A stretch of DNA of 64,000 nt from positions 186,001 to 250,000 of the forward strand of contig NZ_FOBX01000010.1 of NCBI RefSeq assembly GCF_900109945.1, written 5' to 3'. Below the pieces are notes generated by a model. The model did not search any database, was not told the DNA's origin, and worked only from the letters and a program-made list of their open reading frames with translations. Positions 46,042 to 53,744 of the stretch are shown piece by piece (position 1 is the first letter of the stretch; each line of letters starts with the position of its first letter). This DNA is from Bradyrhizobium sp. OK095 (GTDB taxonomy: Bacteria > Pseudomonadota > Alphaproteobacteria > Rhizobiales > Xanthobacteraceae). Position numbers and translations under genes: made by a program.

Positions 46042-46833
46042 GTGTCCAAGGAGCGGACGCGGAACGGCCAGCCCCGTCAGTCGGAGGGCGTTCGTGCCTT
46101 CAAGCGCGGGCTGGACGTGCTGCAGGAGGTCAACCGCTCCGGCGGCATCCGCGCCGGCGACGTCGCCCGCGCGCTCGATTTGCCCCGCCCGACCGTCTAT
46201 CGCCTGCTCGAGACGCTGGAGGAACTCGGCTATGTCGCCCGCAGTGCCAGCGATGATCGATTCCGCGTGACCCGGCGCGCGCTCAGCCTCGGCGATGGCT
46301 ACGATCCCGGCGTGGTGATCTGCCAGGCGGCAGCGCCTTATCTCGCCGAACTGAGCAAGACGCTGGTCTGGCCGGTCGATCTCTCGACTTACGAAAACGC
46401 GGCGATGGTGGTGCAGGAAACCACCCATTCCCGCAGCCCGCTCTCGATCGACCGCGGCATGATCGGCAAGCGCCTGCCGATGCTGCGGACGTCGGCGGGG
46501 CGCGCCTATCTCGCCGCCTGCCCCGCGCGCGAGCGCGATCTCATTGTCAATCATCTCCGCCGCATCGACGAGGCCGACGATCGCCCCTTCCTCGACGAAG
46601 CCCGCCTCGACCGCATGATCGCCGAGACGGCCGCGCGGGGTTACGCGATCCGCAGCGAGGGCGAATACAATCCCAAGACGTCCTCGATCGCCGTCCCGAT
46701 CGTCCGCAATGAGGTCGTATTCGGCTGCATTTCCATCATCTGGATCCGCTCGGCGCTGGGGATCGAGGAAGCCGTCGCGCAGTTCGTCTCACCGATGCGC
46801 GAAGTGGCCGCGGCGCTTCCAGTCGATGCCTAG
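46042..46833 (+). CDS. IclR family transcriptional regulator (MhpR-like)
   Basis: 263 residues from GTG with GGGAGG 9 bases upstream. The N-terminal winged helix-turn-helix (about 17-80: RAFKRGLDVLQEVNRSGGIRAGDVARALDLPRPTVYRLLE) is followed by the IclR effector domain with STYENAAMVVQETTH and PMLRTSAGRAYLA. It resembles MhpR, an activator for phenylpropionate catabolism, and is divergent from the extradiol dioxygenase, so probably controls it. Confidence 0.92.
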   Translation: MSKERTRNGQPRQSEGVRAFKRGLDVLQEVNRSGGIRAGDVARALDLPRPTVYRLLETLEELGYVARSASDDRFRVTRRALSLGDGYDPGVVICQAAAPYLAELSKTLVWPVDLSTYENAAMVVQETTHSRSPLSIDRGMIGKRLPMLRTSAGRAYLAACPARERDLIVNHLRRIDEADDRPFLDEARLDRMIAETAARGYAIRSEGEYNPKTSSIAVPIVRNEVVFGCISIIWIRSALGIEEAVAQFVSPMREVAAALPVDA

Positions 46834-46837
46834 CGCT

Positions 46838-47092
46838 CTAGTGGTTCCGCACAGGCTGCGACCTTTGCGCCTGAGCCGACGCCTCGAAGACCGCGCGACA
46901 TTGCGGACTAAGCTGGTCACGCTGCCCCGCCATGCAATTTCTGATCTGGGCGCGATCGGGGATGTAGGCGGAGCAGAGGCGCATCGCATCGCCCATGCAG
47001 GCCTCGCGCTGCTCGGATTCACTCGGACCGGATTGGGCAAAGGCTGGCGTGATCGCAGTGCTCAGCAACAGGAAGGCTACGCGGAAGTTCAT
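46838..47092 (-). CDS. Small exported four-cysteine protein (84 aa)
   Basis: A signal peptide (MNFRVAFLLLSTAITPAFAQ) is followed by a mature region of about 65 residues with four Cys (EACMGDAMRLCSAY and RNCMAGQRDQLSPQC). Two disulfides are likely in the periplasm. Small Cys-rich exported proteins of this layout are common in Bradyrhizobium; no function known. Its stop abuts the IclR gene end-to-end. Confidence 0.75.
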   Translation of the reverse strand: MNFRVAFLLLSTAITPAFAQSGPSESEQREACMGDAMRLCSAYIPDRAQIRNCMAGQRDQLSPQCRAVFEASAQAQRSQPVRNH

Positions 47093-47106
47093 GAAGACTC
47101 TCACTC

Positions 47107-47796
47107 TCAGGTTGGATGGCGGCAAGATTTGGACGGCGGCAGGTGAAGGAACGTCGTCACTGTCGTCTCGATCAGCAGCGCCCTCGCCGCCTCGGTGTCG
47201 ATGTCGGGCGCGAGCTGTTTGAGCAGCACGGGAAACGCGGGAGGCTGATGTAGCGAGCTGTTGAGAAGGGCAAAAAACAGCGCCGGATGGCTGCTGCGGA
47301 TGATGCCGGCTTCAATTCCTGCGACGAAGAGCTCCCGAACGGATTCATAGGACGGACGCAGCAGTCGCTCGGTCACAAGGGCGGCCCGCTCCGGTGTCTC
47401 CGCGCCATGCCGGATGACGAAATCCTTGACCTCAGGATGCGCAACATAGAAGGCGCCGATCGCAAGGATCACGTCGCGAAGCCGCTCACCGACCGTGCGA
47501 CTTTGATCGACGGCGATCGCGCGGACACCGGTCATGGCAGGAATCGCAATCGTCACGATGCGGTCGAGACAGGCCTCCCAGAGCGCGGCCTTGTGGCCGA
47601 AATGAATGCGAACCAGATTAGGGCTGACCTGGGCCGCAGCCGCGACGCTGCGCAGATCCGCGCCGTCGAAACCGTGGTTGGCAAAAGCACTGGTGGCGGC
47701 AACCAGCAGCGCCTGGCGGCCGTCCGGCATGTCCTTGCTTCGGCGCCCCTTTGGTCGGGAAGGCGGCGTCTTCTTTTTTCTGATCGTCGCAATCAT
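47107..47796 (-). CDS. TetR family transcriptional regulator
   Basis: 229 residues from the ATG at 47796. After a basic N-terminal lead, the helix-turn-helix lies at about 28-75 (ALLVAATSAFANHGFDGADLRSVAAAAQVSPNLVRIHFGHK). The C-terminal helical ligand domain is variable. A longer frame upstream passes through the palindrome at 47809-47832 and is rejected. It is divergent from the FAD hydroxylase and likely represses that operon, being relieved by an aromatic substrate or intermediate. Confidence 0.88.
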   Translation of the reverse strand: MIATIRKKKTPPSRPKGRRSKDMPDGRQALLVAATSAFANHGFDGADLRSVAAAAQVSPNLVRIHFGHKAALWEACLDRIVTIAIPAMTGVRAIAVDQSRTVGERLRDVILAIGAFYVAHPEVKDFVIRHGAETPERAALVTERLLRPSYESVRELFVAGIEAGIIRSSHPALFFALLNSSLHQPPAFPVLLKQLAPDIDTEAARALLIETTVTTFLHLPPSKSCRHPT

Positions 47797-47808
47797 CGTG
47801 CCAGGCTC

Positions 47809-47832
47809 ATATATGTTCACATGTACATATAT
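47809..47832. promoter_or_regulatory. Probable TetR operator
   Basis: A 24-base near-palindrome built as ATATATGT, an 8-base centre, ACATATAT (20 of 24 positions symmetric). It lies 13 bases before the TetR ATG and about 125 bases before the hydroxylase ATG. An AT-rich palindrome in a GC-rich divergent spacer is the classic TetR site. Confidence 0.65.
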
Positions 47833-47954
47833 CGTCGGCGCGGGTTTGGCAAGGGGCTGGTTCGCGTGCAGACGGCACCGCACGTTCGTCCGCTGGGCGG
47901 ACACTTGGCGATGCGCCGTTGAAGCGGTGGTACGGGTTGGGGACAAGATGGCCC

Positions 47955-49463
47955 ATGCAAGATAAATCCACCCCCGAAGACTTCGACGTCGTGATCATCG
48001 GCCGCGGCCCCATCGGCGCCACGCTCGCCAACCTGCTCGGCCTGTGCGGTGTGCGGACGCTGGTGCTGGAGCGCGAGGCGCGGACCTATCATTTGCCGCG
48101 CGCAGTGCATTTCGACGACGAATGCATGCGCGTGTTCCAGACGCTTGGTCTCGCGGATGCAATCCTGCCGCATGTCATCCTCAGCCCCGGCATGCTCTTC
48201 CTCGATGCCGACGGCAAAATGCTGCTGGACTGGTCGCGGCCGCAAACATTGACACCGATGGGCTGGCATCTCAGTTATCGCTTCCACCAGCCCGATCTGG
48301 AGGATGTGCTGATCTCTGGCCTCGCGCGCTGGCCGCATGTCAGCTTGCGCAGCCGCTGCGATGTGTTTGCGCTGGACCAGGACGCGACTGGCGTACGCGT
48401 CCGCTACGAAGACCTATCGAACGGAAAACTCGGCGAGGTCCGCGCCGCCTATATCATCGGCTGCGACGGCGCACGTTCGCTGGTGCGCCGCTTCATCGGC
48501 TCCGGCACGGACGATCTCGGCTTCCACGAGCGCTGGCTGGTGGTCGACGTGCTGCTCAAGCGCAACCGCGACGACCTCGGCGATTACAGCATTCAGCATT
48601 GCGATTCGCAGCGACCCGCGACTTACGTGCGCGGCACCGGCACGCGGCGGCGCTGGGAGATCACGGTTCTGCCGGACGAGGATTCACAGGACGTGGCGCA
48701 GCCGGCAAAAGTCTGGGAGCTGCTGTCGCGCTGGGTCACGCCCGACGACGCCGAGATCGAGCGCGCCGCGGTCTACACCTTTCATTCCGTGATCGCGCAG
48801 CAATGGCGCAACGATCGTCTGCTGCTGGCCGGAGATTCCGCGCACCAGACCCCGCCCTTCCTCGGCCAAGGCATGTGCGCCGGCATCCGCGATGCCGCGA
48901 ACCTTGCCTGGAAGCTTGCTAGCGTCATCCGCCACGGTGCCGCGGCCGATCTGCTCGACACCTATCAAAGCGAACGCCAGCCGCATGTGCGCGAGTTCAT
49001 CGCGCTCGCCATTCGCTTGGGCGGTATCATCAACACCAAGGCGATCGAAGCCGGTCTTGCCGCCGGGCAAGTGCGGGAGAATGCGCCAGTCAAGCTCGAG
49101 GTGAAAAAGCCCCTGCTCGGCCCCGGGCTCGCGCTTGGCGATCTGCCACTGGCCGGACATCTCGCGCCGCAGTTCAGTTTGCGTGACGGTAGCCGCGGCG
49201 ACGACCGGATCGGCTACAGCCATGTGCTGCTCGTCGACAGCGCGGCCACGCTTCCATCTCGGCACGCTCGGTCGCAAGCCGGAATCGGGATTCTGACCGG
49301 CGACGACGCCGAACGCATCGCGCCGTGGCTCCGCGAGCACGGCATCGTCGCCGCACTGATCCGGCCCGACCGCTACGTGCTCGGCACCGCCCGCAACGAT
49401 GCCGAGCTCGACCGGCTCGTCGCCGCCATCACGCCTCCGACCCACGTGCCGTCCGCGGCCTGA
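47955..49463 (+). CDS. FAD-dependent aromatic hydroxylase (MhpA-like)
   Basis: 502 residues. The FAD-binding Rossmann motif DVVIIGRGPIGATLANLLG with a trailing LEREAR, the DG motif (IGCDGARSLVRR), and the GD motif LLLAGDSAHQTPPFLGQGM place it in the class A flavoprotein monooxygenases, closest to 3-(3-hydroxyphenyl)propionate hydroxylase. It would hydroxylate a phenolic ring with NAD(P)H and O2, feeding the extradiol dioxygenase. First gene of a plus-strand operon. Confidence 0.9.
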   Translation: MQDKSTPEDFDVVIIGRGPIGATLANLLGLCGVRTLVLEREARTYHLPRAVHFDDECMRVFQTLGLADAILPHVILSPGMLFLDADGKMLLDWSRPQTLTPMGWHLSYRFHQPDLEDVLISGLARWPHVSLRSRCDVFALDQDATGVRVRYEDLSNGKLGEVRAAYIIGCDGARSLVRRFIGSGTDDLGFHERWLVVDVLLKRNRDDLGDYSIQHCDSQRPATYVRGTGTRRRWEITVLPDEDSQDVAQPAKVWELLSRWVTPDDAEIERAAVYTFHSVIAQQWRNDRLLLAGDSAHQTPPFLGQGMCAGIRDAANLAWKLASVIRHGAAADLLDTYQSERQPHVREFIALAIRLGGIINTKAIEAGLAAGQVRENAPVKLEVKKPLLGPGLALGDLPLAGHLAPQFSLRDGSRGDDRIGYSHVLLVDSAATLPSRHARSQAGIGILTGDDAERIAPWLREHGIVAALIRPDRYVLGTARNDAELDRLVAAITPPTHVPSAA

Positions 49464-49482
49464 CCGAACACCAGGACATCTC

Positions 49483-50334
49483 ATGAAACTGCTCTCTTTC
49501 ATCGCCGACGGCCGCGCCTCCTTCGGGGCCGTCAGGGACAATGGCGTCGTCGATCTCGGCGCGCGCATGGCGCCCTGCACCACGCTGCGTCAATTGCTCG
49601 AAGCCGACAGCGTTGCCGAGGCGGCAAAGCTGGTCGCATCGACGGCCCCGGATCATCCCCTCGACAAGATCGCCTTCGCCCCCGTCATCCCCGATCCCGG
49701 CAAGATCATCTGCGTCGGCCTCAACTATCGCGACCACGTCGCCGAAACCGGCCGCACCGTCACCGAGAAGCCGGCGCTGTTCGTCCGCTTCCCTTGCAGC
49801 CAGGTTGGCCATCTCCAACCCATCGTGAAGCCTCATGTCAGCGACGATTTCGACTATGAGGGCGAGCTCGCGCTCGTCATCGGCAAGGAGGGCCGCCACA
49901 TTCAAGCTGGCCGCGCGCTCGACCATATCGCCGGCTATTCCTGCTACAACGAAGGCAGCATCCGCGACTGGCAACGCCACACCAGCCAGTTCCTCTCCGG
50001 CAAGAGTTTTGCGGAGAGCGGCAGCTTTGGCCCGTGGCTGGTGACGGCCGACGAGATTCCCGATCCGTCAAAGCTCACCTTGCAGACGCGCCTCAACGGC
50101 ACCGTCGTGCAGGACACCACCACCGATCTGCTGATCACCGCCATCCCCGAGCTGATCGCCTACATTTCGGCGATCTGCCCGCTTGTTCCGGGCGACGTCA
50201 TTGTCACGGGCACGCCGGGTGGCGTCGGCGCCAAGCGCACGCCGCCTTTGTGGATGCGCCCCGGCGACACCGTCGAAGTGGAGATCTCCAACATCGGAAC
50301 CTTGCGCAACAAGGTCATCGCCGAACCAAGCTGA
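49483..50334 (+). CDS. Fumarylacetoacetate hydrolase family protein
   Basis: 283 residues. The fold is marked by KIICVGLNYRDHVAETG, the metal ligands in DYEGELALVIGKEGR and VTGTPGGVGAKRTPP. The family contains fumarylpyruvate hydrolases, acylpyruvases and HpaG-like hydratases. Here it would cleave or hydrate a ring-opened intermediate. It starts 19 bases after the hydroxylase stop. Which reaction is unknown. Confidence 0.9.
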   Translation: MKLLSFIADGRASFGAVRDNGVVDLGARMAPCTTLRQLLEADSVAEAAKLVASTAPDHPLDKIAFAPVIPDPGKIICVGLNYRDHVAETGRTVTEKPALFVRFPCSQVGHLQPIVKPHVSDDFDYEGELALVIGKEGRHIQAGRALDHIAGYSCYNEGSIRDWQRHTSQFLSGKSFAESGSFGPWLVTADEIPDPSKLTLQTRLNGTVVQDTTTDLLITAIPELIAYISAICPLVPGDVIVTGTPGGVGAKRTPPLWMRPGDTVEVEISNIGTLRNKVIAEPS

Positions 50335-50375
50335 CCGCCACTACCGATCGATCAACGATAAAATCAGGAAACGCC

Positions 50376-51587
50376 ATGGCCACTATCCGCACGACATCCA
50401 CCGCCATCCTGCTGATCACACTGGCGCTCGCGGCGACCGCTGCGCGCGCCGAGGTCAAGAGCGACACCATCCGCATCGGCGTCCTCACCGACATGAACGG
50501 CATCTTCGCGACCGCGATGGGCCCGGGGTCGGTCGAGGCGGCGCGGATGGCGGCGGAGGAGTTCGGCGGCAAGATCAAGGGCAAGCCGGTCGAGATCTTG
50601 CAGGCCGACCATCAGAACAAGCCCGACCTCGCCGCATCCCTCGCGCGAAAATGGTTCAGCGACGGCGTGCAGGCGATCGCGGATGGCGGCAGCTCAGGTG
50701 CAGCGCTCGCCGTGCAGGAACTGGTGCGCGGCAACGGCAAGATCTTCCTCATCTCTGGCGCCGGCGCCAACCAGCTCACCGATGAATCCTGCGCGCCGAC
50801 CAGCGTGCAATGGACCCAGGACGCCTATTCGACCGCGACCGCGGTGGTCTCCGGCATCATGCAGACCAGCAAGGAGCCGTGGTTCTTCATCACCGGCGAC
50901 TATGCTTTCGGCCATTCGATCGAGGCGACTGCGCGAGACCGCATCGCTGCGCTCGGCGGCAAGGTCGCCGGCAGCGTCAAGGCGCAGCTCGGCACGCCCG
51001 ACTACAGCTCGTTCCTGCTCCAGGCGCAGTCCTCGGGCGCAAAGATCCTGGCGATCAACGTCGCCGGCGACAACGCCACCGCTATCAAGCAGGCGGAGGA
51101 GTTCGGCCTCGCCGACCAGGGCATCAAGATCGTGCCGATGTCGTTCCAGAATGTCGACATCGAAGCGGTCGGGCTGAAGGCCACGCGCGGCGACCTCATC
51201 GTCACCTCGTTCTTCGAGGACGTCTCACCGGCCGCCCGGAAGTTCTCCGATGCGTTCTATGCCCGCCGCAAGGCGATGCCGTCGCAGATCCAGGCCGGCG
51301 TCTATTCCGCCGTGCGCCATTATTTGCAGGCCGTGAAGGACACCGACTCCGACGACAGCGCGACGGTGATGGCGAAGATGAAGGCGACGCCGGTGTCGGA
51401 CGCCTACACGCCCAAGGGCCGCATCCGTGAGGACCAGCGGATGGTGCACGATCTCTATCTGGTGCAGGTCAAGACGCCGGAGGAATCCAGGGGACCGTGG
51501 GACTTAGTCAAGCTGGTCGCGACCATCCCGCCCGACCAGGCCTTCCGCCCGCTCGACCGCAGCAAGTGCAGCCTGGTCGGGAAGTAA
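50376..51587 (+). CDS. ABC transporter substrate-binding protein (branched-chain amino acid/aromatic type)
   Basis: 403 residues with a signal peptide ending near AARAEV. Type I periplasmic binding fold (IRIGVLTDMNGIFATAMGPGS, LQADHQNKPDLAA, FFITGDYAFGHS, TPDYSSFLLQAQSSG). Close to the orphan at 11909-13168. Its operon place behind the hydroxylase and hydrolase suggests it captures the aromatic acid in the periplasm. No permease or ATPase gene is in the window. Confidence 0.9.
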   Translation: MATIRTTSTAILLITLALAATAARAEVKSDTIRIGVLTDMNGIFATAMGPGSVEAARMAAEEFGGKIKGKPVEILQADHQNKPDLAASLARKWFSDGVQAIADGGSSGAALAVQELVRGNGKIFLISGAGANQLTDESCAPTSVQWTQDAYSTATAVVSGIMQTSKEPWFFITGDYAFGHSIEATARDRIAALGGKVAGSVKAQLGTPDYSSFLLQAQSSGAKILAINVAGDNATAIKQAEEFGLADQGIKIVPMSFQNVDIEAVGLKATRGDLIVTSFFEDVSPAARKFSDAFYARRKAMPSQIQAGVYSAVRHYLQAVKDTDSDDSATVMAKMKATPVSDAYTPKGRIREDQRMVHDLYLVQVKTPEESRGPWDLVKLVATIPPDQAFRPLDRSKCSLVGK

Positions 51588-51589
51588 CC

Positions 51590-52432
51590 TCAGGCGAGAT
51601 AACGCGTGAGATAGCCTTCCATGGCGTAGAGCGCGCAGAGCGCCAGGCTCGACCACACCGCGGCGCTGAAATACAGGAACATCCAGGTCAGCTCGCCCTT
51701 CCAGTGCGCGATGTCGTGGGTCACCACCCAGCGCGTCGAGACATCGTGCAGTCCTTCGAGGAAGCCGAGAAACTTGTTGCCCTCTTCATGCCCTGCCCGC
51801 CAGCGGCTGAGATACATCGGGACGTCGACGGTGACGAGGAAGGCGAGGAAGCAGGCGATGCCGACGATGCCTGACATCAGCGCCCAGCGCACCGGCCCCT
51901 GGAATTCCGGCACCAAGCGGCACAGCGCGATGCCGGCGAGGAAGAAGGTCACCGCCCACAGCGAGTTCTCGATCGCGTTGAAGAGGAAGTTGGTCGTCAC
52001 CACCGCGTACCAGGAGAAGCACTCCGCGATGATGATGATGGGCACGATCACGAGCGCGATGTTCACCACGGTCTGCGCGCCGGTCATGTGACCGAGCTGA
52101 TGCAGGATGATCGCCCATTGCGCGACGAAGCAGAGCTCAGCCACAGTCGCGACCGTGCGGCCGACGAACACGCTCGACAGCCAGGTGTCGAACAGGCAGA
52201 TGCGCTGCACGTCCGCGCGCGGCAGGAACGAGCGGAACGCGCAGCCGAACACATAGCCTGCGCAGAGCAGGAACATCAGCCCGATATCCGAGCCGCCGCC
52301 GAGGTTGCCGGCAGGCGCAGCGTAGAACTCGCGGTACAGCATGAACCAGACGAGAATGTTGGCAGCGCTGACAAGCGTCAGGGACCCCCACCACCACGCG
52401 AGGGGATTTGACCGCGCCTGCCACTGCAACAT
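51590..52432 (-). CDS. Polytopic membrane protein of unknown function (280 aa)
   Basis: About seven hydrophobic helices. Distinctive features are WHYREFYAAPAG-like external loop near residue 35, charged RADVQRICLFD, and conserved-looking HQLGHM and ECFSWYAVVTTNFLFN; histidines and tryptophans in helices hint at a redox or cofactor role, but this is speculative. I do not recognise the family. It converges on the ABC binding-protein gene and has an unusual promoter region with repeated CTGTCATAAT. Confidence 0.78.
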   Translation of the reverse strand: MLQWQARSNPLAWWWGSLTLVSAANILVWFMLYREFYAAPAGNLGGGSDIGLMFLLCAGYVFGCAFRSFLPRADVQRICLFDTWLSSVFVGRTVATVAELCFVAQWAIILHQLGHMTGAQTVVNIALVIVPIIIIAECFSWYAVVTTNFLFNAIENSLWAVTFFLAGIALCRLVPEFQGPVRWALMSGIVGIACFLAFLVTVDVPMYLSRWRAGHEEGNKFLGFLEGLHDVSTRWVVTHDIAHWKGELTWMFLYFSAAVWSSLALCALYAMEGYLTRYLA

Positions 52433-52472
52433 GATCGCTCCGCAAAAGTCGATATGACATTCAACGGTAGCA

Positions 52473-52553
52473 ATTCTGTCATAATACCGTGACGTGACGC
52501 GACAAAAATCTGCGTGACAACACTGTCATAATTGCGCTGCGCGCTGTCACAAT
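52473..52553 (-). promoter_or_regulatory. Repeated CTGTCAYAAT motifs upstream of the membrane protein
   Basis: CTGTCATAAT occurs at 52476-52485 and 52523-52532, and CTGTCACAAT at 52544-52553 (spacings 47 and 21). TGACA-ACAC-TGTCA (52515-52528) makes an inverted pair with the middle copy. The cluster is upstream of the gene at 51590-52432 on its strand and is probably a multi-site operator; no regulator gene is adjacent. Confidence 0.45.
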
Positions 52554-52636
52554 TCTCCAAGACGATCTGCGATCCACGCTTTACGGAGCCTGCTCCGGGG
52601 TCGCCTTGCGAGGCGCCCCGGAATCACGCGACGAAC

Positions 52637-53128
52637 TTATTTCTTCATCCCCGCGACATACGCCGCGAGCTTGTCCAGCGTCTGGTAGCCGTATTCGACG
52701 GCGCCGAAGCCGATCATGCCGTCGCGCTGCGCGGTGCTCGAGGCCAGCTGCCGCATCATCAGCACGGTCTTGCCGTTGCTCTGCTCGGCAAAGGTGACGG
52801 TGAAGCGGAACATGCCGGGATCCTCGTCCTGGTCGCCGCCGTGGTCCATCTCCATCAGCTTCGGCCGCTCGATGCGGCGGAAGCGCATGCGGTTCGGATA
52901 GACCGTGCCGTCGGGGCCGATCATGTTGAAGCGCCAGACACCGCCGACCCGCACGTCGATCTCGAAAGTCTCGATCTCAAAGCCTTTCGGCCCGAACCAT
53001 TGCGGCAGATGTTTTGGATCTGACCACGCCTCGAACACCAGATCGCGCGGCGCGTCGATCACGCGCGACATCACGATCTCGCGGTCGAGCGACCATTGCG
53101 ACAAAGCGGGATTGGCAGAACTCGTCAT
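52637..53128 (-). CDS. AHSA1/SRPBCC family protein
   Basis: 163 residues. The SRPBCC fold is shown by REIVMSRVIDAPRDLVFEAWSDPKHLPQWFGPKGF and the C-terminal helix YQTLDKLAAYVAG, typical of AHSA1 (CalC/activator of HSP90-like) proteins in bacteria. It probably binds a hydrophobic ligand. Translationally coupled to the upstream ArsR-type regulator (TGATG overlap), a very common pairing. Confidence 0.88.
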   Translation of the reverse strand: MTSSANPALSQWSLDREIVMSRVIDAPRDLVFEAWSDPKHLPQWFGPKGFEIETFEIDVRVGGVWRFNMIGPDGTVYPNRMRFRRIERPKLMEMDHGGDQDEDPGMFRFTVTFAEQSNGKTVLMMRQLASSTAQRDGMIGFGAVEYGYQTLDKLAAYVAGMKK

Positions 53129-53511
53129 CACTTGGCACCTTTCCGTTTGGTTGTTCGGGACGGCCTTCCAGCCGGCTCCCTCTCTTTCTTGAGCTTCATC
53201 ACATAGGCCTCGAACCGATCGAGCCGCGCCTCCCAGATCGCGCGCTGCTGCTGGAACCAGTCCTCCGCGCCGACGAGCGCGTCCGGGTTGAGACGGCAAG
53301 TGCGCACGCGGCCGGATTTTTCCGACTGAACGAGCCCGTTCGTCTCCAGCACATGGATGTGCTTCATGAAGCTCGGCAGCGCCATGTCGAAGGGGTCGGC
53401 GAGTTCCCCGACCGAGGCCTCGCCTGCGCAAAGCCGCATCACGATCGCCCGCCGCGTGGGATCGGCAAGAGCCGCGAATATCTGATCGAGGTGGGATAAT
53501 TGGTTAGCCAT
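53128..53511 (-). CDS. ArsR-type transcriptional regulator
   Basis: 127 residues from the ATG at 53511 (MANQLSHLDQIFAALADPTRRAIVMRLC). Winged helix-turn-helix of the ArsR/SmtB fold with LADPFDMALPSFMKHIHVLETNGLV, lacking the metal-binding Cys pairs of true ArsR. These non-metal regulators commonly partner AHSA1 proteins. It has two matching palindromes around its start and should repress its own operon. Confidence 0.9.
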   Translation of the reverse strand: MANQLSHLDQIFAALADPTRRAIVMRLCAGEASVGELADPFDMALPSFMKHIHVLETNGLVQSEKSGRVRTCRLNPDALVGAEDWFQQQRAIWEARLDRFEAYVMKLKKEREPAGRPSRTTKRKGAK

Positions 53512-53520
53512 GGAGCTAAC
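53503..53520. promoter_or_regulatory. ArsR-type operator 1 (over the start codon)
   Basis: GTTAGC-CATGGA-GCTAAC, perfect 6-base arms with the ATG (complement of 53509-53511) in the centre. Matches operator 2 in core sequence. Confidence 0.65.
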
Positions 53521-53552
53521 TATACATCGGCGATGCGCTGCGTCAACAATTG

Positions 53553-53568
53553 TTAGCCTTACGGCTAA
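53553..53568. promoter_or_regulatory. ArsR-type operator 2
   Basis: TTAGCC-TTAC-GGCTAA, perfect 6-base arms sharing the TTAGC/GCTAA core of operator 1; centres are about 49 bases apart, roughly five helical turns. Confidence 0.65.
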
Positions 53569-53744
53569 GTTACAATCCCGTGCTCCCCGAGGCACCGGGC
53601 TGCGATGGCGAGGCGGCGAATCAAATATCCGGATTGTGGCCGCCAGGGCACAGCCGACGCCTCTCCGCTTGTGGTCAGATGCGGTCGATTGATTTTTCTC
53701 GATTCGACGTGTCGCGCCACGCGGCGCCTTCAGTCCAATTTGGA

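Noticed and set aside
44917..46554. Extended form of the extradiol dioxygenase
   Set aside because: The extra ~200 N-terminal residues are Arg-rich, run over the divergent spacer and the IclR gene, and an ATG with a good ribosome site sits at the family start.
48044..48922. Plus-strand frame inside the FAD hydroxylase
   Set aside because: Arg/Ala-rich out-of-frame shadow without motifs.
52473..52553. PHO box reading of the CTGTCAT repeats
   Set aside because: Spacings of 47 and 21 bases do not fit the 11-base periodicity of PhoB sites, unlike 62799-62816.
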